Of a stretch of 64,000 nt of DNA, positions 7,935 through 16,600 are shown piece by piece. The stretch covers positions 743,428 through 807,427 of the forward strand of contig JAPOHD010000027.1 of assembly GCA_026671195.1 (NCBI GenBank). Reading direction: 5' to 3'. Every line of letters begins with the position of its first letter. The first letter of the stretch is position 1. A program made the translations under genes and the position numbers. A model generated the notes under the pieces. That model saw nothing but the letters and a program-made list of their open reading frames with translations, was not told where the DNA came from and did not search any database. Source of the stretch: Draconibacterium aestuarii (GTDB taxonomy: Bacteria; Bacteroidota; Bacteroidia; Bacteroidales; Prolixibacteraceae).

Positions 7935-10900
7935 ATGAGTATATATAGTACGGCCGTAAAAAAACCGGTATCCACTATAATGATTTTTATAGCGGTTATC
8001 GTGTTCGGTAATTATTCTTTGCTCTACCTTCCCGTGGATATGTACCCCGAGATAGAGCCGCCCTACATTACAGTTATGACAACTTATGTGGGAGCCAATG
8101 CCGAAGAAATTGAAACAAACGTTACCAAACTGATTGAGGATGGTCTGAATTCGGTGGATGATTTAAAAGAAGTTACGTCCCGATCGGAAGATAATGTATC
8201 GGTAGTTACACTGGAGTTTGACTGGGAGGCAGACCTCACGGAAGCGGTGAACGACATTCGCGACGCTCTTGAATTTGTTAAGGATAAGCTGCCCGATGAT
8301 GCAGAGTCACCTTTGATTTTTAAATTTAATACCAGTTCTTTTCCGATTCTCTTCTACGCTGTAAATGCCAACGAGAGTTTTAACGGGCTTGAAAAAATTC
8401 TGGAAGAAAAAATTGTAAATCCTTTAAACAGGGTAAATGGTATTGGCAGTGTATCGGTAATTGGTGCACCCGGACGCAGAATATACGTAGAGTGCGATCC
8501 TTTAAAACTCGATGCCTACGGAATTACGGTCGAGCAGATCGGACAACTCATCGGTACCGAGAATATGAATGTGCCGTCGGGGCACATTAAAATGGGACAG
8601 TTTGACTACCAGTTACGTGTGGAAGGTGAGTTCAACGACAGTTACGAACTGGAAAAGCTTGTGGTGGGCAATAACAACGGAAAAACTGTTTATCTGAAAG
8701 ATATTGCCTCAATCCGCGATGTAAAGCGTGAGAAGGAACTGGACGAGCGTTTTGAAGGAAATCCCGGTATGCGACTGATGATTATGAAGCAGTCGGGGGC
8801 AAATACCGTTCAGGTTGCCAACGATGCTAAAAAGATGCTTGAAGAGTTAAAAGAATCGCTTCCACCGGATGTGAATTTCTTTGAAATCATGGACTCCTCG
8901 TCGGACATTGAAAAATCCATTAACAACCTTTCGCAAACCTTAATGTTTGCCTTAATTTTTGTGGTGCTGGTGGTATTATTGTTTTTGGGTAAATGGAGAG
9001 CTACTTTTATTATCGTTCTTACCATTCCAATTTCTTTAATCGTATCGTTTACCTATTTGTTTGTATCGGGTAACTCCATTAATATTATTTCTCTGTCGTC
9101 GCTTTCCATTGCCATTGGTATGGTGGTTGACGACGCCATTGTGGTATTGGAGAACATTATCAAACACATCGAACGAGGAAGTTCGCCCCGCGAAGCGGCT
9201 ATTTATGCCACCAAAGAGGTGTGGTTGTCGGTAATCGCAACTACTCTGGTGGTAGTAGCGGTTTTCTTCCCGTTAACATTGGTGGGCGGACAAACCGGTG
9301 TACTGTTTAAACAGCTGGGATGGATTGTTACCATTACGGTAGTAACATCAACCATAGCTGCAATTACGCTTACGCCTATGTTAAGTGCTCAGATGTTGCG
9401 TTTAAAAGAGAGTAAAACAGGAAAACGTTCTTTCTACGATCGTACTGTTGTGCGGGTTTTAGAAAGTATTGACAATGGATACGCAAAAATTGTAAACTGG
9501 AGTATTCATCATAAAAAGGTAATTATTCCTCTGGTTACCGTCATTTTTGTGGGCACCATGATGTTGGCCGGATCGTTAAAATTTGAAAACATGCCCGAGC
9601 AGGATCAAAGTGGTATGGAAGTGAATGTGGAGCTGCAAACCGGTATGCGCGTGGAGGAATCGATGGCGACAGCCCGTGAAATTGAAGCTTACATTCAAAA
9701 AGAAATGCCTGAGGTGAAATTAACCTATACATCATCGGGAAGTGACGATGAAGGCGGCATATCTTCAATAATGTTTGAGTCGGCAACACATACCATTAAC
9801 ATGCGTTTAAAACTGGTCGATATATCAGATCGTAATCGCAGTGTATGGGATCTGGCCGATGTGGTTCGCGAAAAACTGGAAGTGTTGCCAGAAATAATCA
9901 GTTATACCGTTTCTACTTCATCGGGTATGAGTTTTGGCGGCGGATCAAATGGTGTGGATGTTGAAATATTTGGTTACGATATTAAAACAACCACACGAAT
10001 TGCCAACGAAATAGCCGGACGTTTAAAAACAATTAATGGTGCGGCCGATGTAAAAATATCGCGCGAAAAAGAAAAACCACAGTTGCAGGTAATATTCGAC
10101 CGGGACAAATTATCGGAGTACGGATTGAATACGGCTACAGCATCGATGGCAGTACGAAACCGTATTTCGGGTATGATTGCCTCAAAGTTTAGGGAAGAAG
10201 GCGATGAGTACGATATTGTGGTGCGTTATGATGAAAAGGCCAGAAATACCATTGCAGATATTGAGAACATAACTATTATGACTCCAACAGGAAAGTTGGT
10301 TCGGGTATCGGAATTGGGAACTGTGGAAGAGTATTGGGCCCCACCCCGTATCGAACGTAAGCAACGTCAGCGTATGGTTACAGTATCGGCTGTCGCAGCA
10401 AAAGGCCTGGCTCTTTCTGATTTGGCAGAACTGGTAAAAACCGAATTAAAGGAAGTAGATTTACCCGGTGATGTGTGGATTTCAGTTGGAGGGGCCTATC
10501 AGGATATGCAGGAGAATGCAAGAGATCTTGGCCTATTGTTTTTGATCATTATAATATTGGTATATATCGTAATGGCCTCGCAGTTCGAGTCGTTGAAAAT
10601 GCCTTTCATTATCATGTTATCAATTTTGTTCTCTTTTTCGGGAGTGGTATTGGCACTGTATATTACTGATACAACCATGAGTACCATTGCCATGCTGGGT
10701 GCCATTCTATTGGTGGGTATTGTAGTAAAGAACGGTATTGTAATGATCGATTTTATGAACCTGCTTCGCGAGCGCGGTGTGGAATTGCACGAGGCGGTGG
10801 TAACTGCTTGTCGCTCCCGTCTTCGCCCGATTTTGATGACAGCTATGACAACCATTCTTGGTATGATGCCAATGGCTTTAAGTGTGAGCGAAGGTTCCGA

Positions 10901-11060
10901 AATATGGGCGCCTATGGGTATTACGGTAATCGGAGGATTGCTGTTTTCTACGGTAATTACGCTGGTTATTGTGCCAGTGGTATATGTATTGATGGCGCGC
11001 AAAGGAGCCCGCAATAAAAAGGCAAAGCTTGCCAAAACCTTTAAATTTATGGAGGCATAA
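7935..11060 (+). CDS. RND-family efflux transporter (AcrB/HAE1-like)
   Basis: 1041-aa inner-membrane proton-driven pump with full family length. The start YSTAVKKPVSTIMIFIAVIV is the first membrane helix. TM4 carries the two proton-relay acids (SIAIGMVVDDAIVVLENI, Asp399 and Asp400). Two large periplasmic loops and a C-terminal six-helix half (SQFESLKMPFIIMLSILFSF through VITLVIVPVVYVLMARKG) complete the duplication. The vicinal acids point to a drug/hydrophobe pump (HAE1/HAE2-like) rather than a metal pump. Substrate not predictable. Confidence 0.95.
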   Translation: MSIYSTAVKKPVSTIMIFIAVIVFGNYSLLYLPVDMYPEIEPPYITVMTTYVGANAEEIETNVTKLIEDGLNSVDDLKEVTSRSEDNVSVVTLEFDWEADLTEAVNDIRDALEFVKDKLPDDAESPLIFKFNTSSFPILFYAVNANESFNGLEKILEEKIVNPLNRVNGIGSVSVIGAPGRRIYVECDPLKLDAYGITVEQIGQLIGTENMNVPSGHIKMGQFDYQLRVEGEFNDSYELEKLVVGNNNGKTVYLKDIASIRDVKREKELDERFEGNPGMRLMIMKQSGANTVQVANDAKKMLEELKESLPPDVNFFEIMDSSSDIEKSINNLSQTLMFALIFVVLVVLLFLGKWRATFIIVLTIPISLIVSFTYLFVSGNSINIISLSSLSIAIGMVVDDAIVVLENIIKHIERGSSPREAAIYATKEVWLSVIATTLVVVAVFFPLTLVGGQTGVLFKQLGWIVTITVVTSTIAAITLTPMLSAQMLRLKESKTGKRSFYDRTVVRVLESIDNGYAKIVNWSIHHKKVIIPLVTVIFVGTMMLAGSLKFENMPEQDQSGMEVNVELQTGMRVEESMATAREIEAYIQKEMPEVKLTYTSSGSDDEGGISSIMFESATHTINMRLKLVDISDRNRSVWDLADVVREKLEVLPEIISYTVSTSSGMSFGGGSNGVDVEIFGYDIKTTTRIANEIAGRLKTINGAADVKISREKEKPQLQVIFDRDKLSEYGLNTATASMAVRNRISGMIASKFREEGDEYDIVVRYDEKARNTIADIENITIMTPTGKLVRVSELGTVEEYWAPPRIERKQRQRMVTVSAVAAKGLALSDLAELVKTELKEVDLPGDVWISVGGAYQDMQENARDLGLLFLIIIILVYIVMASQFESLKMPFIIMLSILFSFSGVVLALYITDTTMSTIAMLGAILLVGIVVKNGIVMIDFMNLLRERGVELHEAVVTACRSRLRPILMTAMTTILGMMPMALSVSEGSEIWAPMGITVIGGLLFSTVITLVIVPVVYVLMARKGARNKKAKLAKTFKFMEA

Positions 11061-11064
11061 TTTT

Positions 11065-11160
11065 GAAACGAGCATGTAAAATAGTACACCAAAGAGGAGT
11101 AATAAAATACATGCGAGTTCTGTGTCTGCCGACAGGCAGGCATACTATGCCTGAAAACAA
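11065..11160 (+). repeat. Leader-like interspersed repeat, copy 1 (upstream of PII-like gene)
   Basis: Begins GAAACGAGCATGTA and ends with two palindromes. The first part can fold through GCATGTA (from 11072) and TACATGC (ending 11114). It is followed by CTGCC-gaca-GGCAG and by CAGGCAT-act-ATGCCTG. Copies 2 and 3 lie at 55585 and 55696. A reading frame from TTG 11063 (starting MKRACKIVHQ) crosses the whole repeat and ends in a TGA that overlaps the PII-like ATG by four bases. It is either a cis-regulatory RNA leader or a dispersed palindromic element. Confidence 0.6.
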
Positions 11161-11175
11161 AACAATTTTAAACAC

Positions 11176-11469
11176 ATGAAATCAGTATTTATAGTATATA
11201 ACCAGGCCAATACCGAGCGTGTGGAATACATGCTCGACAAGCTGGGAATCAGGGGATTTACACAGTGGGAAGATGTAAAAGGCCGTGGCTCGGTTGACGG
11301 AGAACCCAGAATGGGAACGCACACCTGGCCCGAAATGAATACGGCTTTAATGGCCATCGTTCAGGATGAAAAAGTAGAGGAACTACTTTCGGCAGTAAAA
11401 AAACTCGATGATATAAACCATGAGGTTGGAGTAAAAGCCTTTGTTTGGGAAATACTTCAAATGGTTTAA
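11176..11469 (+). CDS. Small PII-like protein linked to the RND pump
   Basis: 97-aa protein with the beta-alpha-beta-beta-alpha-beta pattern of the PII/ferredoxin-like fold: MKSVFIVYNQANTERVEYML, then GFTQWEDVKGRGS with a flexible T-loop-like GEPRMGTHTW, then a second half ending EVGVKAFVWEIL. It lacks the T-loop uridylylation site of classical GlnB. PII-like proteins are often encoded beside transporters and are thought to tune them through bound small molecules; here it is the fifth gene after tetR-tolC-MFP-RND. The gap to the RND gene (115 bp) is filled by the leader repeat, so it may be separately controlled. Confidence 0.65.
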   Translation: MKSVFIVYNQANTERVEYMLDKLGIRGFTQWEDVKGRGSVDGEPRMGTHTWPEMNTALMAIVQDEKVEELLSAVKKLDDINHEVGVKAFVWEILQMV

Positions 11470-11485
11470 AACAGATAAACATGAA

Positions 11486-11519
11486 ACGGCCGCTTACCTG
11501 AGCGGTCGTTTTTGTTTTA
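11486..11519. terminator. Bidirectional terminator between PII-like and AraC genes
   Basis: Nine-bp stem ACGGCCGCT (11486-11494) with AGCGGTCGT (11501-11509), T-run after it. It lies between convergent genes 48 bp apart. Confidence 0.8.
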
Positions 11520-12491
11520 TTCCGAAGTTTGATTTAGTTCATGTACTTCCCGGATATTACTGGGAGCGAAGCCAAAGTGTTTTTTAAAGGCCTTGCTCAT
11601 GTGCGACAGGTGACTGAATCCAAGATCGAAACTAATTTCTGAAAGACTTTTCTCTGAATGTTTTATCTTGCGATATGCTTCTTCCATACGGTGGTGATTA
11701 AAAAACTGTAATACAGGCATATTAAATACAGCCTTAAAAGCTCGTTGAAGCTTGGATATACTCATTCCAAAATTCTTACTTATTTCAGCCACATCCGGTT
11801 TTTTAGCGTAATCGCTCAGCAGCATTTCCTTTACCTGGAACATGGCCTCAATATCGTCGGGATGCACCGATGAGGTAATCTCTTCACTTTTATTTTCTAA
11901 CAGAACTTCCAAACGACCAATGAGTTCTATTGTTTTGGCGAAGAACATAAAACGCCTGTTGGTTTTATTGTTTTTTACCTCGAAAATATCGCGCACCAAA
12001 TGTTCTATATCGGGAACCATGGGGTAATAGTAAAACCAGGGTTCTTTACGATTGAAAATACTTCTCAATGTCGAATTCCAGTTTTTGTACAGCTCCTCAA
12101 AGGCATTGTAAGGAAACCGGATTACCAACCACTGAAGCGGTTTGTTTTCGGGGTACGAGATGCAATACTCCTGCAAGGTGTTAAACAAAAAAATACCCTC
12201 GGTTGGATGAGATCCTTTGCTATCTTCCGAAACAATGTCGTGAAATCCGATTCGTAAAGAGATGTAATGATTATTTTCGGAAGGGATGTTCTTTAAAACA
12301 AATTTCTGGTTTAAACGAATAGAAGTAACGCCGATATAAAAACCGTCGAGGTATTCGTATGAAATGATTTCGAAATGCCCGAAGTCAGAAGAAAAGTTCA
12401 TTTCTTCTCCATCCCAGTTGCCTCCTTGTGTGTCGCTGAGCTTCTTAAAAATATCGTGTGGATTATGTTCCTGCCCTTCCCGATATATCAT
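11517..12491 (-). CDS. AraC-family transcriptional regulator
   Basis: 324-aa regulator. Two helix-turn-helix units occupy roughly residues 225-318: PDVAEISKNFGMSISKLQRA and LSEISFDLGFSHLSHMSKAF followed by KHFGFAPSNIRE, the standard AraC signature. The N-terminal 200 residues show no recognised cupin motif and are the probable sensor part. It is convergent with the efflux operon and not obviously part of it. The target is unknown. Confidence 0.88.
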   Translation of the reverse strand: MIYREGQEHNPHDIFKKLSDTQGGNWDGEEMNFSSDFGHFEIISYEYLDGFYIGVTSIRLNQKFVLKNIPSENNHYISLRIGFHDIVSEDSKGSHPTEGIFLFNTLQEYCISYPENKPLQWLVIRFPYNAFEELYKNWNSTLRSIFNRKEPWFYYYPMVPDIEHLVRDIFEVKNNKTNRRFMFFAKTIELIGRLEVLLENKSEEITSSVHPDDIEAMFQVKEMLLSDYAKKPDVAEISKNFGMSISKLQRAFKAVFNMPVLQFFNHHRMEEAYRKIKHSEKSLSEISFDLGFSHLSHMSKAFKKHFGFAPSNIREVHELNQTSE

Positions 12492-12817
12492 GTATTGCCG
12501 GTTTTGTATCTAATCGAACATCTAAATTACGTAAATTTTATTCAGCTGAAGTTACTCCGGCTTACACTTCACTCAGATTTAATAAGATCAGTCTAACAAA
12601 TTAATTTTATTACGTATTAACTTCAGGTTTCTTTTTAGTATTGGTTCATCTTCGTTCGTTAAGTTAGGTATATAATACGCAAATGTTGTCTCTTCTACAT
12701 TTTTCATCCATTTAATACAAAATCTTGTTGTATTTGGTTTTACAAGCTGTTAACTTGTAACGCTTAAGGAAATTAGGAAAGGTTTGTATCTCAAAAAATC
12801 AAAAAGAACGTTGTGAT
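12492..12817. other. Intergenic region, divergent AraC / outer-membrane protein genes
   Basis: 326 bp, AT-rich, between divergently read genes, so it should hold both promoters. I found no confident TTTG/TAnnTTTG pair, no long repeat and no open frame worth calling. Confidence 0.4.
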
Positions 12818-13891
12818 ATGTATAAATTTATTCTACTCATTATATTGGTATCCGGTGCTTTGCAGGGAATAGCGCAGGAGGCAGAAAAAGATACAGTTGG
12901 TACCGGCGAAACCGAAGCTGAAAAACGTGTTGATTTTAGTGTTATGCCTTATTTGAGCTACAACCGTAATCTCGATTTTATGTTTGGTGCTGTCCCTATG
13001 ATGATGTACAAAATTAATCCAGCAGATACCATTTCTCCAAAATCGTTATCCGGAGCCTCAGTAGTATATACCACTAACGGATCGTATTTGTTTGGTTTGT
13101 TCAATATGTTTCATTTTAAAGAAGGAAAATGGCGGGCCAATGTATTTGCGGTGCGCGGAGATATCTATTCACAGTTTTATATGGAAGGTTTAGAACCGGG
13201 ATTTGTAGAATACGGAACCAAAACTACGTTTATAAGTTTAGGCGTTAAACGACGGATTAGTAAAAGCATGTTTGCTGGTCTTGGCTATACTTTTGTTAAT
13301 CATAAAACCGATTTTGAGGATGACGTATTGCCGCAGTCGACCACACGAACCAACGGGCTGCAAATGAACCTGGAGTTGGATACCAGAGATGCGATTTACT
13401 ACCCGACACGTGGAAACCTGGCCAATATAAAATGAAACAGTTTTCCGGAGTGGTTTGGAAACGATGTGAAGGCCAATAAAATAATGACCGAATACAACCG
13501 GTATTTTCCGGTTCGCGGCAATACCGATGTGATTGCGGCCCGCTTGTCGGGGAAATTTGGTTTGGGCGACATTGCTTTTGAACAACAGGTAACCGTGGGA
13601 AATAAGGATATTCGGGGATATGCAGAAGGGAAATACCGCGGCGATGGTTTGATGGCGTTACAGGGCGAATACCGATATAATTTCAACGAACGTATGGGAC
13701 TGGTAGGTTTTGCCGGTATCGCAACCATTTACGGATCAGAAAATGAGAATTTTAACGGGATGATTCTTCCCGGAGCCGGTATTGGCTATCGATACAGGGC
13801 TTTCAAAACCGTAAAATTTAATATTGGACTCGATGCAGCCGTTGGAAAAGACGATTGGGGAATTTATTTCAGAATCGGAGAAGCCTTTTAA
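12818..13891 (+). pseudogene. BamA/surface-antigen-type outer-membrane barrel, interrupted by an in-frame TGA
   Basis: The reading frame from the ATG at 12818 (signal peptide ending near QGIAQ) runs to a TGA at 13433-13435 and then continues in the same frame, open to 13891. Together they give about 357 codons with one continuous barrel-like protein: ...YYPTRGNLANIK, stop, NSFPEWFGNDVKANK... The second part ends in a typical barrel terminus (YFRIGEAF). The stop may have arisen from a TGG (Trp) codon. It resembles the C-terminal barrel of the D15/BamA superfamily without POTRA domains. Either a recent nonsense mutation, a sequencing error, or (less likely) readthrough. Confidence 0.7.
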
Positions 13892-14158
13892 CTCCTGTGT
13901 GTAAATACAGTAAGCTTATAAATTTAATCTGATGGGTTGGTTTAACCGACTCACCCCCGGGAGTGTATTTTTCTCCGTTACAGAAGTCTTGTTTCTTTAC
14001 CACTGAAAATACCGGAATTTTTCTGTAGGAAATACTATGGTCTTATTGGGATATTTGTTGAACCCAAAGGAGCTATTATTCAACAAGCTGTGCCCTACTT
14101 TTGCCTTCAGATTGAAATGATTATTGATTGATTTATTGATTTTTTGAAAAGGTTTACA

Positions 14159-14211
14159 ACAACAGACGATGGGTTATTGCCAACTGAAAGAGTGGCAAGA
14201 GTCTGTTGTTG
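14159..14211. repeat. Nested inverted repeat, possible structured RNA or terminator
   Basis: AACAACAGAC (from 14159) pairs with GTCTGTTGTT (to about 14211), and inside it TTGCCA pairs with TGGCAA. Not followed by a T-run, so not a simple terminator. It overlaps the 3' end of the small minus-strand frame. Confidence 0.45.
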
Positions 14212-14371
14212 GCCATATTTCTGCCATTAAGTAAAATTGGTTGAAACACCCACCAAGCAAATACAGGATACAAACGATCACAAAAGCAAGTATCCAAAGT
14301 GACTTAAGAAATGAAGAAGAAACTGGTCGTTTGTTATTACTGTAATTAAACACCGTAAGGGTTTGGCTCAT
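14174..14371 (-). CDS. Possible small membrane peptide
   Basis: Open frame of 65 codons from ATG 14371 (MSQTLTVFNYSNN), with one strong hydrophobic segment (about residues 27-46, SLWILAFVIVCILYLLGGCF) and a polar tail. I do not recognise a family. It lies opposite a plus-strand terminator at its 5' end and a nested inverted repeat at its 3' end, so it could be a chance frame within a non-coding transcript. No convincing ribosome binding site was seen. Confidence 0.25.
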   Translation of the reverse strand: MSQTLTVFNYSNNKRPVSSSFLKSLWILAFVIVCILYLLGGCFNQFYLMAEIWPTTDSCHSFSWQ

Positions 14372-14392
14372 TGTAGTCAAACCCTTTTTTTT
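14357..14392 (+). terminator. Plus-strand intrinsic terminator
   Basis: AAGGGTTTG (14357-14365) pairs with CAAACCCTT (14378-14386), then a run of T to 14392. It closes a plus-strand transcript, but the last coding region on that strand ended 465 bp earlier, leaving room for an untranslated RNA. Confidence 0.75.
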
Positions 14393-14716
14393 CATGCCTT
14401 TTTACTCTTTTGTACCTATTTGCATCTTAATCCTCACATTTTCAGCCCAGTGTTAAACCGAATTGAATTGCAATTGGATAAGGAGTATTACGTGAGTAAA
14501 ATATTTACAAGAATCGCGCATAACAATTCGAAAGAGAATATTTATATTCAATTCATAAAATTATGGGAAAACACTCGACCGATATTGGATTGGACACCAC
14601 GAAATTGTGAGCGAAGGAGTATTGGAACTGGTAATGGGAAAATAGAACGATTTTCAGGATGTGATTGAGCAAATCCGATATATTGGCAGATAGCTAAAAA
14701 TAATTAAACGGAAAAG
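14393..14716. other. Gene-free stretch before the LysE gene
   Basis: About 320 bp with scattered short plus-strand frames in different phases (for example MGKHSTDIGLDTTKL near 14561). They look like decayed coding sequence, but no family can be named. The last 20 bp supply a purine-rich site for the downstream ATG at 14717 (GGAAAAG). Confidence 0.3.
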
Positions 14717-15343
14717 ATGGTACCGGACAATACAGTACATTTTATAGTGATTGGAGCCTTGCTGGGGCTTTCGGCCGGTGTTTCGCCGGGGCCATTATTA
14801 ACGTTGGTAATTACGCAAACCATTAAACACAACAAGGCAGAAGGCATAAAAGTGACGCTTTCGCCGCTAGTTACCGATTTGCCTATTATTTTGCTAACCC
14901 TTTTTGTGTTTAGCAGGTTGGCACAGTTTACTACTGTACTGGCCGGCATTTCATTTGCCGGAGCACTTTTTGTGGTCTGGCTTGGCTGGGATTCGTTTAC
15001 TTCAAAAGGACTAACTGTGGATTTGCACTATACAAAATCAGAGTCGCTGAAAAAGGGGATTGTTGCTAATTTTTTAAGTCCGCATCCTTATTTATTCTGG
15101 GCATCGGTTGGTACTCCTTATGTTTTTAAGGCTTTCGAACTCAGCCCGCTCTGTGGTATCTTGTTCTTTACCTCGTTTTATCTGTTCTTGATCGGCTCAA
15201 AAATTACTACTGCATGGATCGTTTCACGTAGCAAAGTCTTTATCGGCCAAACCGTATATATTTATATTATGCGAATCCTTGGTCTGGCCTTATTTGGTTT
15301 TGCGATACTGTTGTTTATCGACGGCATTAAATATTTAAAGTAG
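14717..15343 (+). CDS. LysE/RhtB-family amino-acid exporter
   Basis: 208-aa membrane protein with about six helices. The N-terminal GLSAGVSPGPLLTLVITQTI is the family signature (GxxPGP), followed by LSPLVTDLPIILLTLFVF and, mid-protein, NFLSPHPYLFWASVGTPY. The family exports basic or neutral amino acids driven by proton exchange. Substrate not predictable. It is followed by yaaA 121 bp downstream on the same strand. Confidence 0.88.
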   Translation: MVPDNTVHFIVIGALLGLSAGVSPGPLLTLVITQTIKHNKAEGIKVTLSPLVTDLPIILLTLFVFSRLAQFTTVLAGISFAGALFVVWLGWDSFTSKGLTVDLHYTKSESLKKGIVANFLSPHPYLFWASVGTPYVFKAFELSPLCGILFFTSFYLFLIGSKITTAWIVSRSKVFIGQTVYIYIMRILGLALFGFAILLFIDGIKYLK

Positions 15344-15464
15344 CAAGCCGATTGGGAGAGCGATAGAAGAAGAAATAAATCAGGTCGCTCTTTTAAACAA
15401 TTACTGCTAAACATTGCACCCCTTTTTCTGTTATTTTTACAGATTAATAACAGCCATAAAAAAT

Positions 15465-16232
15465 ATGTTAACAGTAATATCACCGGCCAAATCACTCGAC
15501 TATAAAACACCCCCAACTACGGCCGAATTTTCACTGCCTGAAATGCTCGGCGAGTCGGAAAAACTGCTTGTGCGTTTACGCAAAATGAGTCCGAAACAGT
15601 TGTCCGAATTAATGAACATATCGCCGGCACTTGGCGAATTAAACTTCGAGCGCTACCAAACCTGGCACCAACCGTTTTCTTCCGACAATGCAAAACAGGC
15701 TGTACTGGCGTTTAGCGGGGCTGTTTATCTCGGATTGGATGCGCCTTCGTTACCCGAAGGAGATTTGATGAGATTACAAACGAAACTGCGAATCTTGTCC
15801 GGATTTTATGGTGTGCTAAAACCGCTTGATCTGATGCAACCCTATCGCTTGGAAATGGGCACTAAATTAAAGTATCAACGTTCGACAGATTTGTATGCTT
15901 TCTGGAAAAACAAAATAACGCCCAAAATTAAGGAAGCTATTGCAGAATCGGGAAGTAATGTATTGGTAAACCTTGCTTCAACTGAATATTACAAAAGTAT
16001 TGATACAAAACTTCTGGATGCCGATATTGTTACCCCGGAGTTTAAGGATTTAAAAAACGGGAAGTACAAAATGATTACATTTTACGCCAAAAGGGCGCGT
16101 GGGTTAATGACACGCTTTATTGTGGAGAATGATATTAATCGGGTAGAAGACCTGCAGGCTTTCGATTCGGAGGGCTACGTTTATAATCCAAGACTTTCGA
16201 AACCCGCGAAGCCTGTATTTACACGAGGCTAG
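15465..16232 (+). CDS. yaaA: Peroxide stress protein YaaA (UPF0246)
   Basis: 255-aa protein of the YaaA/DUF328 family, which in E. coli limits intracellular free iron during peroxide stress and whose fold binds DNA. The ATG at 15465 gives the canonical start MLTVISPAKSLDYKTP; the longer upstream frame is rejected. Other family blocks are LAFSGAVYLGLDA, LSGFYGVLKPLDLMQPYRLE, VNLASTEYYK and FYAKRARGLMTRFIVEN. A 21-bp repeat array begins 64 bp downstream. Confidence 0.93.
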   Translation: MLTVISPAKSLDYKTPPTTAEFSLPEMLGESEKLLVRLRKMSPKQLSELMNISPALGELNFERYQTWHQPFSSDNAKQAVLAFSGAVYLGLDAPSLPEGDLMRLQTKLRILSGFYGVLKPLDLMQPYRLEMGTKLKYQRSTDLYAFWKNKITPKIKEAIAESGSNVLVNLASTEYYKSIDTKLLDADIVTPEFKDLKNGKYKMITFYAKRARGLMTRFIVENDINRVEDLQAFDSEGYVYNPRLSKPAKPVFTRG

Positions 16233-16295
16233 TTGGGTTGCTATCGAAGGGGTGGCAGTTTGTCCAGAAACCCCAAAACTCCGGTAAAATTAACG

Positions 16296-16526
16296 GATAT
16301 AGCCTCGCTATCTTAAGATATGATGACAATATCCCGGGATATGGTGATAGTATCCCACTTTTTCAAGGCAATATCTTTAGCTATGATGTTGCCAGCCCAC
16401 TTTTTTGAGGCAAAAATATGGGATATGGAGTCAATCTCCTTAGATAGAATGTAGGTAGCCATGGATATGGACACAATATCTTTGGATAGAATGATGCTAT
16501 CCCCGTTTTTTAAGGCGGAACTCAAA
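16296..16526. repeat. Degenerate 21-bp tandem repeat array, 11 units
   Basis: Eleven consecutive blocks of exactly 21 bp starting at 16296. Most begin GATATG or GATAGA (units 1-3, 5, 7-10, with GCTATG in unit 5), while units 4, 6 and 11 begin with a T-run followed by RAGGC. Units differ in up to half their bases, yet the length never changes. Read on the plus strand the units encode heptads of the type DMxxISx, broken by one TAG in unit 8; on the minus strand a 74-codon frame is open across most of the array. Likely a decaying heptad-repeat coding region or a DNA-level array. Confidence 0.8.
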
Positions 16527-16539
16527 GACAGAAGCACAA

Positions 16540-16576
16540 AAAATGCCGGCTGTTTTTAAACAACCGGCATTTTGTA
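16540..16576. terminator. Terminator between the repeat array and DUF3127 gene
   Basis: AAAATGCCGG (from 16540) pairs with CCGGCATTTT (to 16573). T-runs or A-runs flank both sides, so it can serve the minus-strand DUF3127 gene and any plus-strand transcript. Confidence 0.8.
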
Positions 16577-16600
16577 TAATAATCAATATAAATTAATCAA

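Noticed and set aside
10499..11143. 214-codon minus-strand frame opposite the RND gene
   Set aside because: It is an antisense shadow of the RND coding sequence.
14363..14668. 101-codon plus-strand frame
   Set aside because: It starts inside the terminator hairpin and has no family-like features.
16296..16526. 21-bp array as a CRISPR
   Set aside because: There are no spacers; units are contiguous, diverged and not palindromic, and no cas genes are near.
16313..16537. 74-codon minus-strand frame as a gene
   Set aside because: It is mostly translation of the 21-bp array, and no start signal was seen. Kept only as part of the repeat description.
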